NCBI RefSeq assembly: GCF_018274385.1
Contig: NZ_JAAFYZ010000097.1
Span: 1-36,784, forward strand
Origin: Catenulispora pinistramenti
Lineage (GTDB): Bacteria; Actinomycetota; Actinomycetes; Streptomycetales; Catenulisporaceae
Reading direction: 5' to 3'
DNA length: 36,784 nt
Positions 1 through 7,358 of this stretch are shown here, piece by piece (position 1 is the first letter of the stretch; every line of letters starts with the position of its first letter). The notes beneath the pieces were generated by a model, which saw nothing but the letters and a program-made list of their open reading frames with translations, had not been told where the DNA came from and made no database searches. The translations under genes and the position numbers were made by a program.

Positions 1-464
1 AAGTTCGCGCTATCACAAACCGCAGCTCACACGCATGACCGCAAGCGCGCGGACTTTACCCCCGGACACCGGTGCTGTACCCCCCGGGCTGACGACGCGA
101 CCGAGGGGAACGGACCGCACCACCTCACAAACCGCAGCCGCTGAGACTCACCCAGCCACCCGAGGGAACCGCGCTAGTTTCCCTGAGGTTGCCGAGGCCC
201 GCCGGAGGCCCGGCCCTTCATCACAGCCCTTGACCTTGACTTTGCTCTTGCTCCAACCTACCGGAGATAAAGAGGCCTGAAATGCGCCGGGGTTGTGAAC
301 GCGAAACCCGGCAGCCGACATACAGACTCGCCGACCCGAACCCCGAACCGGCACAACTATGACCGAAGGCCGTAAAAAATAGCCTTTAACCAAAGCACCA
401 ACCGCAAGCCCCAAGCCAAAACCCACCGCGCGACACCTGAGCACCTGGACATTAGCCCCCAACC
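1..464. other. gap with no supported gene; 14-bp direct repeat
   Basis: I see no convincing gene here. The base composition is noticeably richer in A and T than in the coding regions, and possible reading frames give no recognisable protein. The 14-base sequence TCACAAACCGCAGC occurs at 13-26 and again at 125-138 in the same orientation. The right part (about 300-464) lies downstream of the MFS stop codon and may be its 3' untranslated region. The left edge may belong to a gene outside the window. Confidence 0.5.
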
Positions 465-1772
465 TCACGAAGCAGAAGCACCAGCCGCAGCCTCCAAACG
501 CTCCCCACCACGCGCAACAGCCTCCCGCGCGTCATACCGAAGCAGCGCGGGCACCGTGGCGGCGAGTAGCCCGATCCCGGCCAGGCAGGCCAGCCCGCCG
601 GACACCACGGAGACGCGCGGGGTGAAGGCGGTCGCCGCGGCGCCGGACTCCAGGTCGCCGAGGCGGGGGCCGCCCGCGACGACGACCATGTAGACGCCCT
701 GGAGGCGGCCCTGCATCCCGGGTGGGGTGGCCACCTGCATCATCGTCGAGCGGTAGACGGCGCTGACCTGATCCGCGCCGCCGGCGACGGCCAGCATGGC
801 CAGGCCGATCCAGAGCACCGACGCCGCGCCGAAGGCGGCGATGGAGGCGCCCCACACCACGATCGCCAGCACCACGCCCAGGCCCTGGCGGTTGACCCGG
901 GTCAGCAGGCCGCCGAGTCCGGTTACCAGCAGTGCGCCGGCGGCGGGGGCCGCGTACATGAGGCTGGCCGTGGTCGCGCCGCCGTGGTATTGGCCGTAGG
1001 CGAGGGCCGGGTAGAGCGCCTTGGGCATGCCGAAGATCATGGCGTTGATGTCCGCCAGGAACGACGCGGTGATGATGCGCTCGCCGCGGATGAAGCGCAG
1101 GCCCTCCAGGACCGAGGCGAGCCCGGCACGCGGGGCGTCCTCGCCGGCCGGTAGCGCGGGCAGCCGCAGCACGGCGTAGAGCGCGGCGAAGAAGGTCAGC
1201 ACGTCGAGGCCATACGCCCACTGGAAGCCGCCGACACCGACCGCCACCCCGGCCAGCAGCGGGCCGACGATGACCGAGAACGTCATGCTGCCGTAGGACA
1301 GTGTGTTGGCCGCCGACAGCTTCTCGGCGCGCACCAGCACCGGGGTCAGCGAGCGCCGGGCCGGCCCGTCCACGGCGGCGAAGCCGGCCTGCGTCGCCAC
1401 ACAGACCAGCAGCAGCGGCACATTACGCAGCCCGGCCGCGGCCTGCGCGAAGAGCACCAGGCTGACCGCCATCGTGCCGATCGACGTGATCAGCAACAGC
1501 TTGCGCCGGTCGACCGCGTCGGCGATCGCGCCACCGTAGAGGCCGAAGAACACCAGCGGGATCAGCGCGGTCAGGCTGGCCAAGCCGACGTCCAGCGAGG
1601 AGTGCGTGATCGCATACACCTGAAGCGGGACGGCGACCTGCGTCACCTGCGTACCGATCGAGGACACCGCCTGCCCGCCGAACAGCCGCCGGTAGGCGGG
1701 AGACTCCCGCAGCGGGGAGATGTCGGAGACGGCTGATCGGGCTATTCGGCCCAGGCGGGCGGTAAGACTCAC
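465..1772 (-). CDS. MFS exporter, EntS/MFS_3-like
   Basis: A 435-residue integral membrane transporter of the major facilitator superfamily, probably a proton-coupled drug or siderophore exporter. The N-terminal RRLFGGQAVSSIGTQVTQVA segment and the loop GGAIADAVDRRKLLL (motif A position, residues about 80-95) are typical of EntS-like MFS proteins, followed by regularly spaced hydrophobic helices adding up to about 12. The start is GTG at 1772; the nearby ATG at 1780 is out of frame. Its length is normal for the family. It is monocistronic or the last gene of a minus-strand run, with 137 bp separating it from the ATPase gene behind it. That gap holds CTCGGATTC twice (about 1815-1838). The substrate cannot be read from sequence. 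Confidence 0.88.
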   Translation of the reverse strand: MSLTARLGRIARSAVSDISPLRESPAYRRLFGGQAVSSIGTQVTQVAVPLQVYAITHSSLDVGLASLTALIPLVFFGLYGGAIADAVDRRKLLLITSIGTMAVSLVLFAQAAAGLRNVPLLLVCVATQAGFAAVDGPARRSLTPVLVRAEKLSAANTLSYGSMTFSVIVGPLLAGVAVGVGGFQWAYGLDVLTFFAALYAVLRLPALPAGEDAPRAGLASVLEGLRFIRGERIITASFLADINAMIFGMPKALYPALAYGQYHGGATTASLMYAAPAAGALLVTGLGGLLTRVNRQGLGVVLAIVVWGASIAAFGAASVLWIGLAMLAVAGGADQVSAVYRSTMMQVATPPGMQGRLQGVYMVVVAGGPRLGDLESGAAATAFTPRVSVVSGGLACLAGIGLLAATVPALLRYDAREAVARGGERLEAAAGASAS

Positions 1773-1909
1773 GGGCGCATGGTATCCGTGACGGCCGGAC
1801 GCCTGACCCCGTCCTCGGATTCTCGGAATCTCGGATTCGTCGGGCAGAGGGTCCCGTGCCGGTGCGCCACAGCACGATGCGAAGAACTTTCAGGTCGTCG
1901 CGGAATTCA

Positions 1910-3091
1910 TCAGCGCTTCGGCCAGAACCAGAGCGGCGAGTCGAGCAGGCCCTGGCCGGGCAGGACGGTCTCGCCGTTGACCTTCTCCAGCCCGATCATC
2001 CCCACGTCCCGGTGCAGCTTCGCCGCCGCGCGCCCGATGGCCTCGATCAGGCCGCCGGCGTGCGAGACCACGATGATCTGGCTGCGCTCCGACACCGCCG
2101 CGATGAGTGCGCCCAGGGGTGGCAGCAGCTCCGGGTGCAGGCTGGTCTCGGGCTCGTTGAAGACCAGCAGGTCCGCCGGGCGGGGGCTCAGTAGGGCGGC
2201 GGCGAGCAGGAGGTAGCGGAGCGTGCCGTCGGACAGTTCCGGGGCGCCGAGCGGGCGGAGCAGGCCGGGTTGGCGTAGCTGGAGTGTGAAGCGGCCGTCG
2301 TCACCGACCTGGATGTGTAGGCGGCTGCCCGGGAAGGCGGCGTCGACCGCCTCGTCCAGCGCCGGGCCGCGGCCGGTCGCGATGATGGTCTGGAGGGCGG
2401 CGGCCAGGTCGGCGCCGTCGTGGGCCAGGACCGGGGTGCGGGTGCCGATCTGCGGGGCGCGGGCCGGGGCGTCGGCGTCGGTGCGGAAGTGGTCGTAGAA
2501 GCGCCAGGAGCGGATGCGTTCCCGGATGCGGAACAGCTCCGGGGCGGCCTCGGGGTCGGCGAATTCGCTCAGCATGCTGTCGAACTGCTGGATCGGGTAG
2601 GGCTTGGCGGCCCACTTCCCGTCGGCGCCGCGGACTCGGATGGAGTCGTTGTGCCGCTCGATGAGCGAGGTCGCCGAGCGCAGCACCGGCCCGTTCCACA
2701 CCGCCTCGGTCTTGATCGCCGGGTCCAGGTTGAACTTCGCGGCCTCCGGATCGCCGCTGGGCACCGGCAGGCCGAGGTCGATCGCGTAGCCGAACTCGTC
2801 GCCGCCGAACCCCAGCCGCAGGCCGACCGGCACGCTGCGCACCGTCCCCTGCGCCCGCTGCCCCGGCTTCGTCCCCCGCTCCGGCCCGGCCCACAGGGTC
2901 GAGCGCAGGCCGCCCTCGCGTGCCAGCGCCGCCACGGCCCCGTTGCGCGAGACGTCGGCCAGCAGCCGCACGGCCCGGTACAGGCTGGACTTGCCGCTGC
3001 CGTTGGCCCCGGTGACCACGGTCAGCGGCCCGATCGGGAGGCACAGGTCGCGCAGGGAGCGGTAGTTCTCGACGGCGAGGGTGGTGATCAT
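1910..3091 (-). CDS. AAA family ATPase (RecF/SMC-like, AAA_21)
   Basis: A 393-residue single-protein ABC-type ATPase of the kind annotated as AAA_21 or AAA_15. The first residues MITTLAVENYRSLRDLCLPI form the typical first strand, followed by Walker A GANGSGKSS at residues 28-36. Near the C-terminus LLVFNEPETSLHPELL is the Walker B segment with Asn in place of the usual first Asp, and IIVVSHAGGLIEAI follows as the switch region. The ATG at 3091 is preferred over a GTG at 3124, because the family motif starts right at the ATG. Relatives include stand-alone chromosomal ATPases and components of defence systems such as OLD-type proteins, but no nuclease partner lies next to it. It follows the methyltransferase gene on the same strand, with a tandem repeat between them. 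Cellular role unknown. Confidence 0.82.
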   Translation of the reverse strand: MITTLAVENYRSLRDLCLPIGPLTVVTGANGSGKSSLYRAVRLLADVSRNGAVAALAREGGLRSTLWAGPERGTKPGQRAQGTVRSVPVGLRLGFGGDEFGYAIDLGLPVPSGDPEAAKFNLDPAIKTEAVWNGPVLRSATSLIERHNDSIRVRGADGKWAAKPYPIQQFDSMLSEFADPEAAPELFRIRERIRSWRFYDHFRTDADAPARAPQIGTRTPVLAHDGADLAAALQTIIATGRGPALDEAVDAAFPGSRLHIQVGDDGRFTLQLRQPGLLRPLGAPELSDGTLRYLLLAAALLSPRPADLLVFNEPETSLHPELLPPLGALIAAVSERSQIIVVSHAGGLIEAIGRAAAKLHRDVGMIGLEKVNGETVLPGQGLLDSPLWFWPKR

Positions 3092-3118
3092 GCTCCGACG
3101 ATAGGCGCCGGTACCGAC

Positions 3119-3178
3119 GCTCACACTTCAACAGCGCACGCTTCAGCAGCTCACACTTAAGCAGCTCACACTTCAGAG
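3119..3178. repeat. 15-bp tandem repeat, 4 copies
   Basis: Four head-to-tail copies of a 15-base unit close to GCTCACACTTCAGCA, at 3119-3133, 3134-3148, 3149-3163 and 3164-3178. Copies differ by one to three bases. The array lies in the gap between the methyltransferase stop and the ATPase start, so it sits in the leader or promoter region of the ATPase gene. Confidence 0.9.
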
Positions 3179-3196
3179 CAATGGGCCGCCCGCGTG

Positions 3197-4036
3197 TCAG
3201 CGCTTGATCGCCACGCCCCCGTACATCGCGATGTCCCGATCGCGGATCGGTGCGGCGTCGGCGTCCGGCCGCCAGTGGTGCACCAGCGTGACGCCCGGCT
3301 CAAGAAGCTCAAGGCCCTCGAAGAAGGCCTCGGTCTCGCTCTTGTTCCGCACCTGCAGCGGGATCCCGCGCGCGTTGTACTCGCGGCTGACGCCGCCGAC
3401 GCCGACCGGGTCGGTGTCGCCGGTGAACACCGTCAGGGCCAGGAAGCTGCCCGGGGCCAGCGCGTCCATGAAGCCGCGCACGATGCCCTGCGGGTCGTCG
3501 GAGTCCAGGACGAAGTGGGCGATCGCGATCAGCGACAGCGCCACCGGCTGGGAGAAGTCCAGGACCTCGCGCAGCCGGGGGTTGTCGATGATGGACTTCG
3601 GGTCGCGGAGGTCGGCGTCGATGTAGCAGGTGGCGCCCTGCTCCGTGCTGGACATCAGGGCCCTGGCATGGGTCAGCACGATCGGGTCGTTGTCGACGTA
3701 GGCGACCCGCGCCTGCGGCGCGATGGCCTGCGCGATCTCGTGGACGTTGGGCGACTTGGGGATGCCGGTGCCGATGTCCAGGAACTGGCGGACGCCGTAC
3801 TGCTCGGCGAGCCGACGGACCACGCGCTCCATGAAGTCTCGGGTGGTGCGCATCGAGATCGGGAGCGCGGGCCAGGCCTGCACCGAGGCCTCGGCCGCGG
3901 CGCGGTCGGCCTCGAAGTTCGTCTTGCCGCCGATGAGGTAGTCGTAGACGCGGGCCGCATGCGGTACGTCCATCCGCAAGTCCACCGCCGGGTACTCGCC
4001 CCCCGCCGGCTGTGCGTCCCCGACCTCGTTCGTCAT
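3197..4036 (-). CDS. SAM-dependent methyltransferase, SAV2177/DUF574 family
   Basis: A 279-residue protein matching the actinobacterial family PF04672 (Methyltransf_19, formerly DUF574). Signature pieces are DVPHAARVYDYLIGGKTNFEADR near residue 25, FLDIGTGIPKSPNVHEIAQ (glycine-rich SAM loop), VAYVDNDPIVLTHARAL (acidic residue for the ribose), and PVALSLIAIAHFVLD. The family has a Rossmann methyltransferase fold; its substrates are mostly unknown. The start is taken at ATG 4036, because a GGAGG stands about nine bases upstream; a longer start at 4054 would swallow that site. It is divergent from the PI-PLC gene and upstream of the ATPase gene on the same strand. Expansion of this family is characteristic of Streptomyces and relatives. 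Confidence 0.92.
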   Translation of the reverse strand: MTNEVGDAQPAGGEYPAVDLRMDVPHAARVYDYLIGGKTNFEADRAAAEASVQAWPALPISMRTTRDFMERVVRRLAEQYGVRQFLDIGTGIPKSPNVHEIAQAIAPQARVAYVDNDPIVLTHARALMSSTEQGATCYIDADLRDPKSIIDNPRLREVLDFSQPVALSLIAIAHFVLDSDDPQGIVRGFMDALAPGSFLALTVFTGDTDPVGVGGVSREYNARGIPLQVRNKSETEAFFEGLELLEPGVTLVHHWRPDADAAPIRDRDIAMYGGVAIKR

Positions 4037-4181
4037 CGCCCGCCTCCTCCTCACCGCCGCAGTGATCGCGGTCTCGCAGTCGCATGCTAACGGTCTTTCC
4101 GCGTGTATGCGTCAGCGCCCTTATGCCGGACGGCCACAAATGGTTCATCTCCGGGCCCTGTCTTCCTCCTGACATCACCGC

Positions 4182-4212
4182 TAGCCTCCACGGCGGATGA
4201 GCAATCCTCATC
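4182..4212 (+). promoter_or_regulatory. candidate promoter and inverted repeat before PI-PLC
   Basis: TAGCCT at 4182-4187 could be a -10 element for the PI-PLC gene, although the matching -35 is poor. Just downstream a perfect six-base inverted repeat, GATGAG (4196-4201) and CTCATC (4207-4212) with a five-base spacer, sits where transcription would begin. It may be an operator or a leader hairpin. The ribosome site AGGAGGAA (4226-4233) follows. Confidence 0.3.
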
Positions 4213-4237
4213 TCTTTCCGCCCCCAGGAGGAACCCC

Positions 4238-5290
4238 ATGCCCACTGCCTGGCTCCGCCGGCTCACGTCCGGGGCCGCGACGCTCGGTGCCGCGGTCCTG
4301 GCGCTGGCCGCCACGGTCGCGCCGGCCGCCGCCGACGTGAACTCCGCCCCGCTGTCCCACACCAGCGTGGTCGGCCTGCACAACACCTACGACGACGGGA
4401 CCGCCTTCCCGCGGCTGGCCAACGCGCTGGACGCCGGCACCGGGATGATCGAGCTCGACACCTGGACCGACGTGTTCACCAACGAGTGGAAGGTCAGCCA
4501 CAGCGATCCGACCGGCAACCAGAACAACTGCGTGGACGCCTCGCAGCCCTCTGACATCTACACCGGCTCGGCGAACAAGGACCTCGGCTCCTGCCTGGAC
4601 GACGTCAAGTACTGGCTGGCCTCGCACCCGACCTCCGGACCGCTCTACATCAAACTCGAGATGAAGATCGGCTTCGAGGCCGACCTGGGCATGGGCCCGG
4701 CGCAGCTGGACGCGCTGATCAACAGCCACCTCGGCAACCTGGTCTACCGCCCCGCCGACCTGCTGGGCGGCACCTACCCGACGCTGGACGCGGCGGCGAA
4801 GGCCGACGCCTGGCCGGCCCGCTCTGCGCTGGCCGGGAAGGTCATCCTCTACGCCATTCCGGGCACCGTGGAGCTGGCCAACCCGTTCGACACCCTGCAC
4901 ACCGACGTCGAGTACGCGACGTACCTGAAGAACCTGGCCGCCGCCGGCAACGTGGCGCAGGCCGCCGTCTTCCCGAGCGTCCTGGGCGCCCAGGCCGGCG
5001 ACCCGCGCGGCCAGTACTCGGACACCTCGATCCGGCCCTGGTTCGTGGTCTTCGACGGTGACGCCAACACCTACGTCACCAGCGTCGACACCTCCTGGTA
5101 CGACACCAACCACTACATCCTGATCATGACCGACGCGCAGAACGTCGCCCCGGCGCTCAGCGACACCGCTCCCAGCCAGGCCGACGCGCAGGCGCGGGTG
5201 GCGTTGCTGGCGAGCAAACACGCGAGCGTGGTGTCGACCGACTGGACCGGGCTGCCCGCGGTGCTGTCCGAGGTGCTGCCGCGCGGCTGA
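4238..5290 (+). CDS. secreted Ca2+-dependent PI-PLC-like phosphodiesterase
   Basis: A 350-residue exported protein. Residues 1-32 are a signal peptide: WLRR, a hydrophobic Ala/Leu/Val stretch, then a likely cleavage after APAAA. The mature part has the features of calcium-dependent phosphatidylinositol phospholipase C (PF16670 type, as in Streptomyces antibioticus): SVVGLHNTYDD with the first catalytic His, MIELDTWTD with metal-binding acidic residues, KVSHSDP with the second His, then LYIKLEMK. Expected reaction is cleavage of a glycerophosphoinositol-type phosphodiester outside the cell. AGGAGGAA stands six bases before the ATG, which fixes the start; upstream in-frame codons back to 4103 lack a ribosome site. 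The gene stands alone and ends at a 16-bp repeat and a strong terminator. The family assignment is firm; the natural substrate is inferred. Confidence 0.85.
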   Translation: MPTAWLRRLTSGAATLGAAVLALAATVAPAAADVNSAPLSHTSVVGLHNTYDDGTAFPRLANALDAGTGMIELDTWTDVFTNEWKVSHSDPTGNQNNCVDASQPSDIYTGSANKDLGSCLDDVKYWLASHPTSGPLYIKLEMKIGFEADLGMGPAQLDALINSHLGNLVYRPADLLGGTYPTLDAAAKADAWPARSALAGKVILYAIPGTVELANPFDTLHTDVEYATYLKNLAAAGNVAQAAVFPSVLGAQAGDPRGQYSDTSIRPWFVVFDGDANTYVTSVDTSWYDTNHYILIMTDAQNVAPALSDTAPSQADAQARVALLASKHASVVSTDWTGLPAVLSEVLPRG

Positions 5291-5300
5291 ACCATCTGGA

Positions 5301-5376
5301 CCCAGCCGAACCTGAACCCAGCTGGACCTGAACCCAGCTGAACCTGAACCAGCTGACCCTGAACCCAGCTGAACCC
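5301..5376. repeat. 16-bp tandem repeat between stop codon and terminator
   Basis: About 4.8 copies of CCCAGCTGAACCTGAA: 5301-5316, 5317-5332, 5333-5348, a 15-base copy 5349-5363, and a partial copy 5364-5376. Most copies contain the palindrome CAGCTG. The array starts ten bases after the PI-PLC stop codon and ends just before the terminator hairpin, so it is transcribed as part of the 3' untranslated region. Confidence 0.92.
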
Positions 5377-5378
5377 AC

Positions 5379-5410
5379 ACCGCCCGGCCGGGCTCCCGCG
5401 GCCGGGCGGT
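5379..5410 (+). terminator. rho-independent-type terminator of PI-PLC
   Basis: ACCGCCCGGCC (5379-5389) pairs perfectly with GGCCGGGCGGT (5400-5410) across a ten-base loop. The 11-bp GC-rich stem lies directly after the tandem repeat. There is no long T tract, which is usual for actinomycete terminators. Confidence 0.75.
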
Positions 5411-5414
5411 TCGC

Positions 5415-5609
5415 ATGCCCCGGCCACGGCCCGATCAAGAGGCGGGGCTGGTGGTGACCCGCCGGCGCGGCCGGGAGAAGTTGCACTACCTCAACCCGGT
5501 GCCGATCCGCCTCGTCCACGACCGCTGGGTCGGCAAGTACACCGAGCAGTGGGCGGCCGGGCTGGTCGGGTTGCAGCACGAGCTGGAACAGGAAGAGGAG
5601 CGGCAGCTG
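5415..5609 (+). pseudogene. ArsR-family regulator remnant (C-terminal part)
   Basis: From about 5439 the frame reads EAGLVVTRRRGREKLHYLNP, then IRLVHDRWVGKYTEQWAAGL. This is the end of the winged helix and the C-terminal helix of an ArsR-type repressor that usually partners an SRPBCC (AHSA1) gene. The DNA-recognition helix and everything N-terminal to it are absent; the sequence upstream is the PI-PLC terminator instead. The missing part is about 45-50 residues. The frame continues without a stop into the SRPBCC remnant. I call it a truncated pseudogene; a functional short protein is unlikely, because it could not bind DNA. Confidence 0.75.
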
Positions 5610-5970
5610 ATGGAACGTGTCTTCGAGATCTATATCCGCACCGCGGCCGATCGTCGAGGGCGAGAACCTGGTGGTCGATCCGCCGCGCCGGCTGGTGCGG
5701 ACGATGCGCGCGCTGTGGGGTCCGGCGGCCGAGGCGGCCGGGACGTCACGGGTGACGTGGGAGATCGAGCCGGTCGGGGACGCGTGCCGGCTGACCGTCG
5801 TGCACGACCAACTGCCGCCGGACGTGCCGTCCGAGGTCTACGGCGGCTGGCCGATGGTGTTGTCCGGGCTGAAGACGTGGCTGGAGACCGGGGAGACGCT
5901 CACCACACCCGGTTCGCTTATGTATCAGAACACTGAGAAGAACCAGAACACTGAGAAGACAGGAGGCTGA
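5610..5970 (+). pseudogene. SRPBCC/AHSA1 domain gene with internal deletion and frameshift
   Basis: The 5' end reads MERVFEIYIRT, the normal start of an AHSA1-type SRPBCC protein, in the frame of the ArsR remnant. At about 5640 the reading shifts to another frame, which gives PIVEGENLVVDPPRRLVRTM, then SRVTWEIEPVGDACRLTVVHD and MVLSGLKTWLETGETL, the second half of the same domain. Roughly 45 residues that normally lie between these pieces (the part following IRTT up to the beta strand before PPRRLV) are missing, so one deletion probably caused both the loss and the frame change. The 3' half could still be read from 5617. It ends in a duplicated QNTEKNQNTEKTGG tail and leads directly into the VOC gene. 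Confidence 0.8.
5926..5958 (+). repeat. 15-bp direct repeat
   Basis: CAGAACACTGAGAAG occurs at 5926-5940 and 5944-5958, three bases apart, an 18-base in-frame period that encodes the repeated QNTEK tail of the decayed SRPBCC frame. It lies immediately upstream of the VOC ribosome site. Confidence 0.85.
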
Positions 5971-5971
5971 A

Positions 5972-6343
5972 ATGTCCCAGACCACCATCACCGACATCGG
6001 CACCGTCGGGATCCCGGTCGGCGACCAGGACAAGGCGTTGGAGTTCTTCACCGGCACGCTGGGCTTGGAGAAGGGTCTCGACCTGCGCGCCACCGAGGGC
6101 TTCCGCTGGCTCACGGTCGCCGCACCCGGCGCCGACGTGTCCGTCGCCCTGATCGCGGGCGAGGGGGCCGGGCAGGACACCGGCATCCGGTTCATGGTCC
6201 CCGACGCCGAAGCCGAGCACACCGCGATGCGGGAGCGGGGCGTCGAGGTCGGGGAGCTGCTGCGCTGGCCCGGGGTGCCGGCCATGTACGAGTTCAAGGA
6301 CCCGGACGGCAACCGGTTCGAGATCGTCGAGGGTGCGGCCTGA
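5972..6343 (+). CDS. VOC family (glyoxalase/dioxygenase-like) protein
   Basis: A 123-residue single-domain protein of the vicinal oxygen chelate superfamily. ITDIGTVGIPVGDQDKALEFFTGTLGLEK is the first beta-alpha-beta module, and MYEFKDPDGNRFEIVEGA is the hallmark end, with the last Glu as a typical metal ligand. The first strand lacks the usual metal-binding His (GTVGIPV), so a metal-dependent activity is uncertain. The start ATG follows AGGAGGCTGAA, and the SRPBCC stop codon lies two bases before it, so the two were once one transcript. ArsR-SRPBCC-VOC strings are common in actinomycetes, but the catalysed reaction is seldom known. The stop codon abuts the convergent DUF427 stop without any gap. 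Confidence 0.85.
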   Translation: MSQTTITDIGTVGIPVGDQDKALEFFTGTLGLEKGLDLRATEGFRWLTVAAPGADVSVALIAGEGAGQDTGIRFMVPDAEAEHTAMRERGVEVGELLRWPGVPAMYEFKDPDGNRFEIVEGAA

Positions 6344-6634
6344 TCAGACGGTCTCGACCTGGACGCCGTGCCAGAACGCCACCCGGTCGCGCACGTGCTC
6401 GGCCTCGGTCTTGGGCTGCGGGTAGAACCACGCGGCGTCCGGGTTGGCCTCACCGCCGACGGTGACGGTGTAGTAGCTGGCCAGGCCCTTCCACGGGCAT
6501 ACGGTGTGGGTCTCGCTGGCGGAGAAGAACTCGCTGTTCAGCGACTCCGCCGGGAAGTAGTGGTTGCCCTCGACGACCACCGTGTCGTCGCTCTCGGCCA
6601 GGACCTGGCCATTCCATACGGCTCGCATCGCCAT
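6344..6634 (-). CDS. DUF427 domain protein
   Basis: A complete 96-residue DUF427 (PF04248) protein. The family pattern is visible: MRAVWNGQVLAESDDTVVVEGNHYFP, then THTVCPWKGLASYYTV with the conserved CPWKG, and AAWFYPQPKTEAEHVRDRVAFW. It is a small beta-rich protein of unknown function found widely in actinobacteria. GGAGG six bases before ATG 6634 supports the first of two close Met codons. The gene is convergent with the VOC gene, their stop codons touching (TGA at 6341-6343, TCA at 6344-6346). Confidence 0.92.
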   Translation of the reverse strand: MAMRAVWNGQVLAESDDTVVVEGNHYFPAESLNSEFFSASETHTVCPWKGLASYYTVTVGGEANPDAAWFYPQPKTEAEHVRDRVAFWHGVQVETV

Positions 6635-6823
6635 GAGTGTCCTCCATGTTCGCCCGCGCCCTGCCGCGCTCTAGTGATCGTCTCACTCAAACGTAACCCG
6701 GCGCGGGCCTGGTTGCTTCCCGGACCTCTGCCGCGTCCAGAGCCCGATCCCCTATTGTGTGGCGGACATCGCAGGGCAATGCCATTCCCGGGCGGGCCCG
6801 CGAACCGACCCGAGAAGGTGCCG

Positions 6824-7348
6824 ATGCCCGCCGCCTCCATACCGACCACCACGATCGCGCGCGCCGCGCAGCTGGTCGGATTCGCCGTCGTCGCCGGGGC
6901 CCTGGCCGTGGTCTCCTGGCGCGGCACCAGCCTGAACCTGCCGAACGTCGGGCAGTTCGCCGGCGTCATCGGCTCGGGATTCCTCGGCGGCATCATCAAT
7001 CCACTGATGAAGCGGCTGTCCGGACCGAGCAGCATCACCACCACGACGGCAACGGCCCAGATGACGCAGACCGCCGAGGCCTCGCAAGTGACGCAGGTGA
7101 CCCAGACCGCCGAAGCCGTGCAGAACAAGGCGGCCTCGGCCCTCGGGCAGAAGACCGACGCGATGTGGGACATCGCGGTGGTGATCGGCGCCGCCGCGAT
7201 CGTGGCGGCCGCCCTGGCGCTGGCGATAAACGGCCAGCGGCACGTGAACGCGGCCGCGGCCCTCACCGCGCTGGCGACGGCCTTCGGCGCGCTGTTCATC
7301 GACACCTCGAAGGTCACGCACAGCCTGGGGTCGAGCGCCGGGAGCTGA
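6824..7348 (+). CDS. small multi-pass membrane protein, unknown
   Basis: A 174-residue protein I cannot assign to a family. Residues about 10-28 and 38-56 are hydrophobic, followed by a polar Thr/Gln/Ala-rich linker (about 60-112) with repeated TQTAEA and VTQ motifs, then two more hydrophobic segments at about 117-136 and 142-160. This looks like two hairpins of membrane helices joined by a soluble, possibly helical, linker. GAAGG a few bases upstream supports the ATG at 6824; in-frame codons before it overlap DUF427 on the other strand. It converges on the Gln/Pro-rich membrane protein gene with only 10 bp between the stops, so the two may form one locus. Confidence 0.65.
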   Translation: MPAASIPTTTIARAAQLVGFAVVAGALAVVSWRGTSLNLPNVGQFAGVIGSGFLGGIINPLMKRLSGPSSITTTTATAQMTQTAEASQVTQVTQTAEAVQNKAASALGQKTDAMWDIAVVIGAAAIVAAALALAINGQRHVNAAAALTALATAFGALFIDTSKVTHSLGSSAGS

Positions 7349-7358
7349 GTCAGGGGCT

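Noticed and set aside
3119-3178. CRISPR array or plasmid origin iterons
   Set aside because: Units are directly adjacent without spacers and no cas or replication gene is near, so it is a plain tandem repeat.
5113-5427. A minus-strand frame encoding a repeat of GSAGF/WVQ units before the PI-PLC end
   Set aside because: The peptide repeat is only the translation of the 16-bp DNA minisatellite; there is no start site or wider support.
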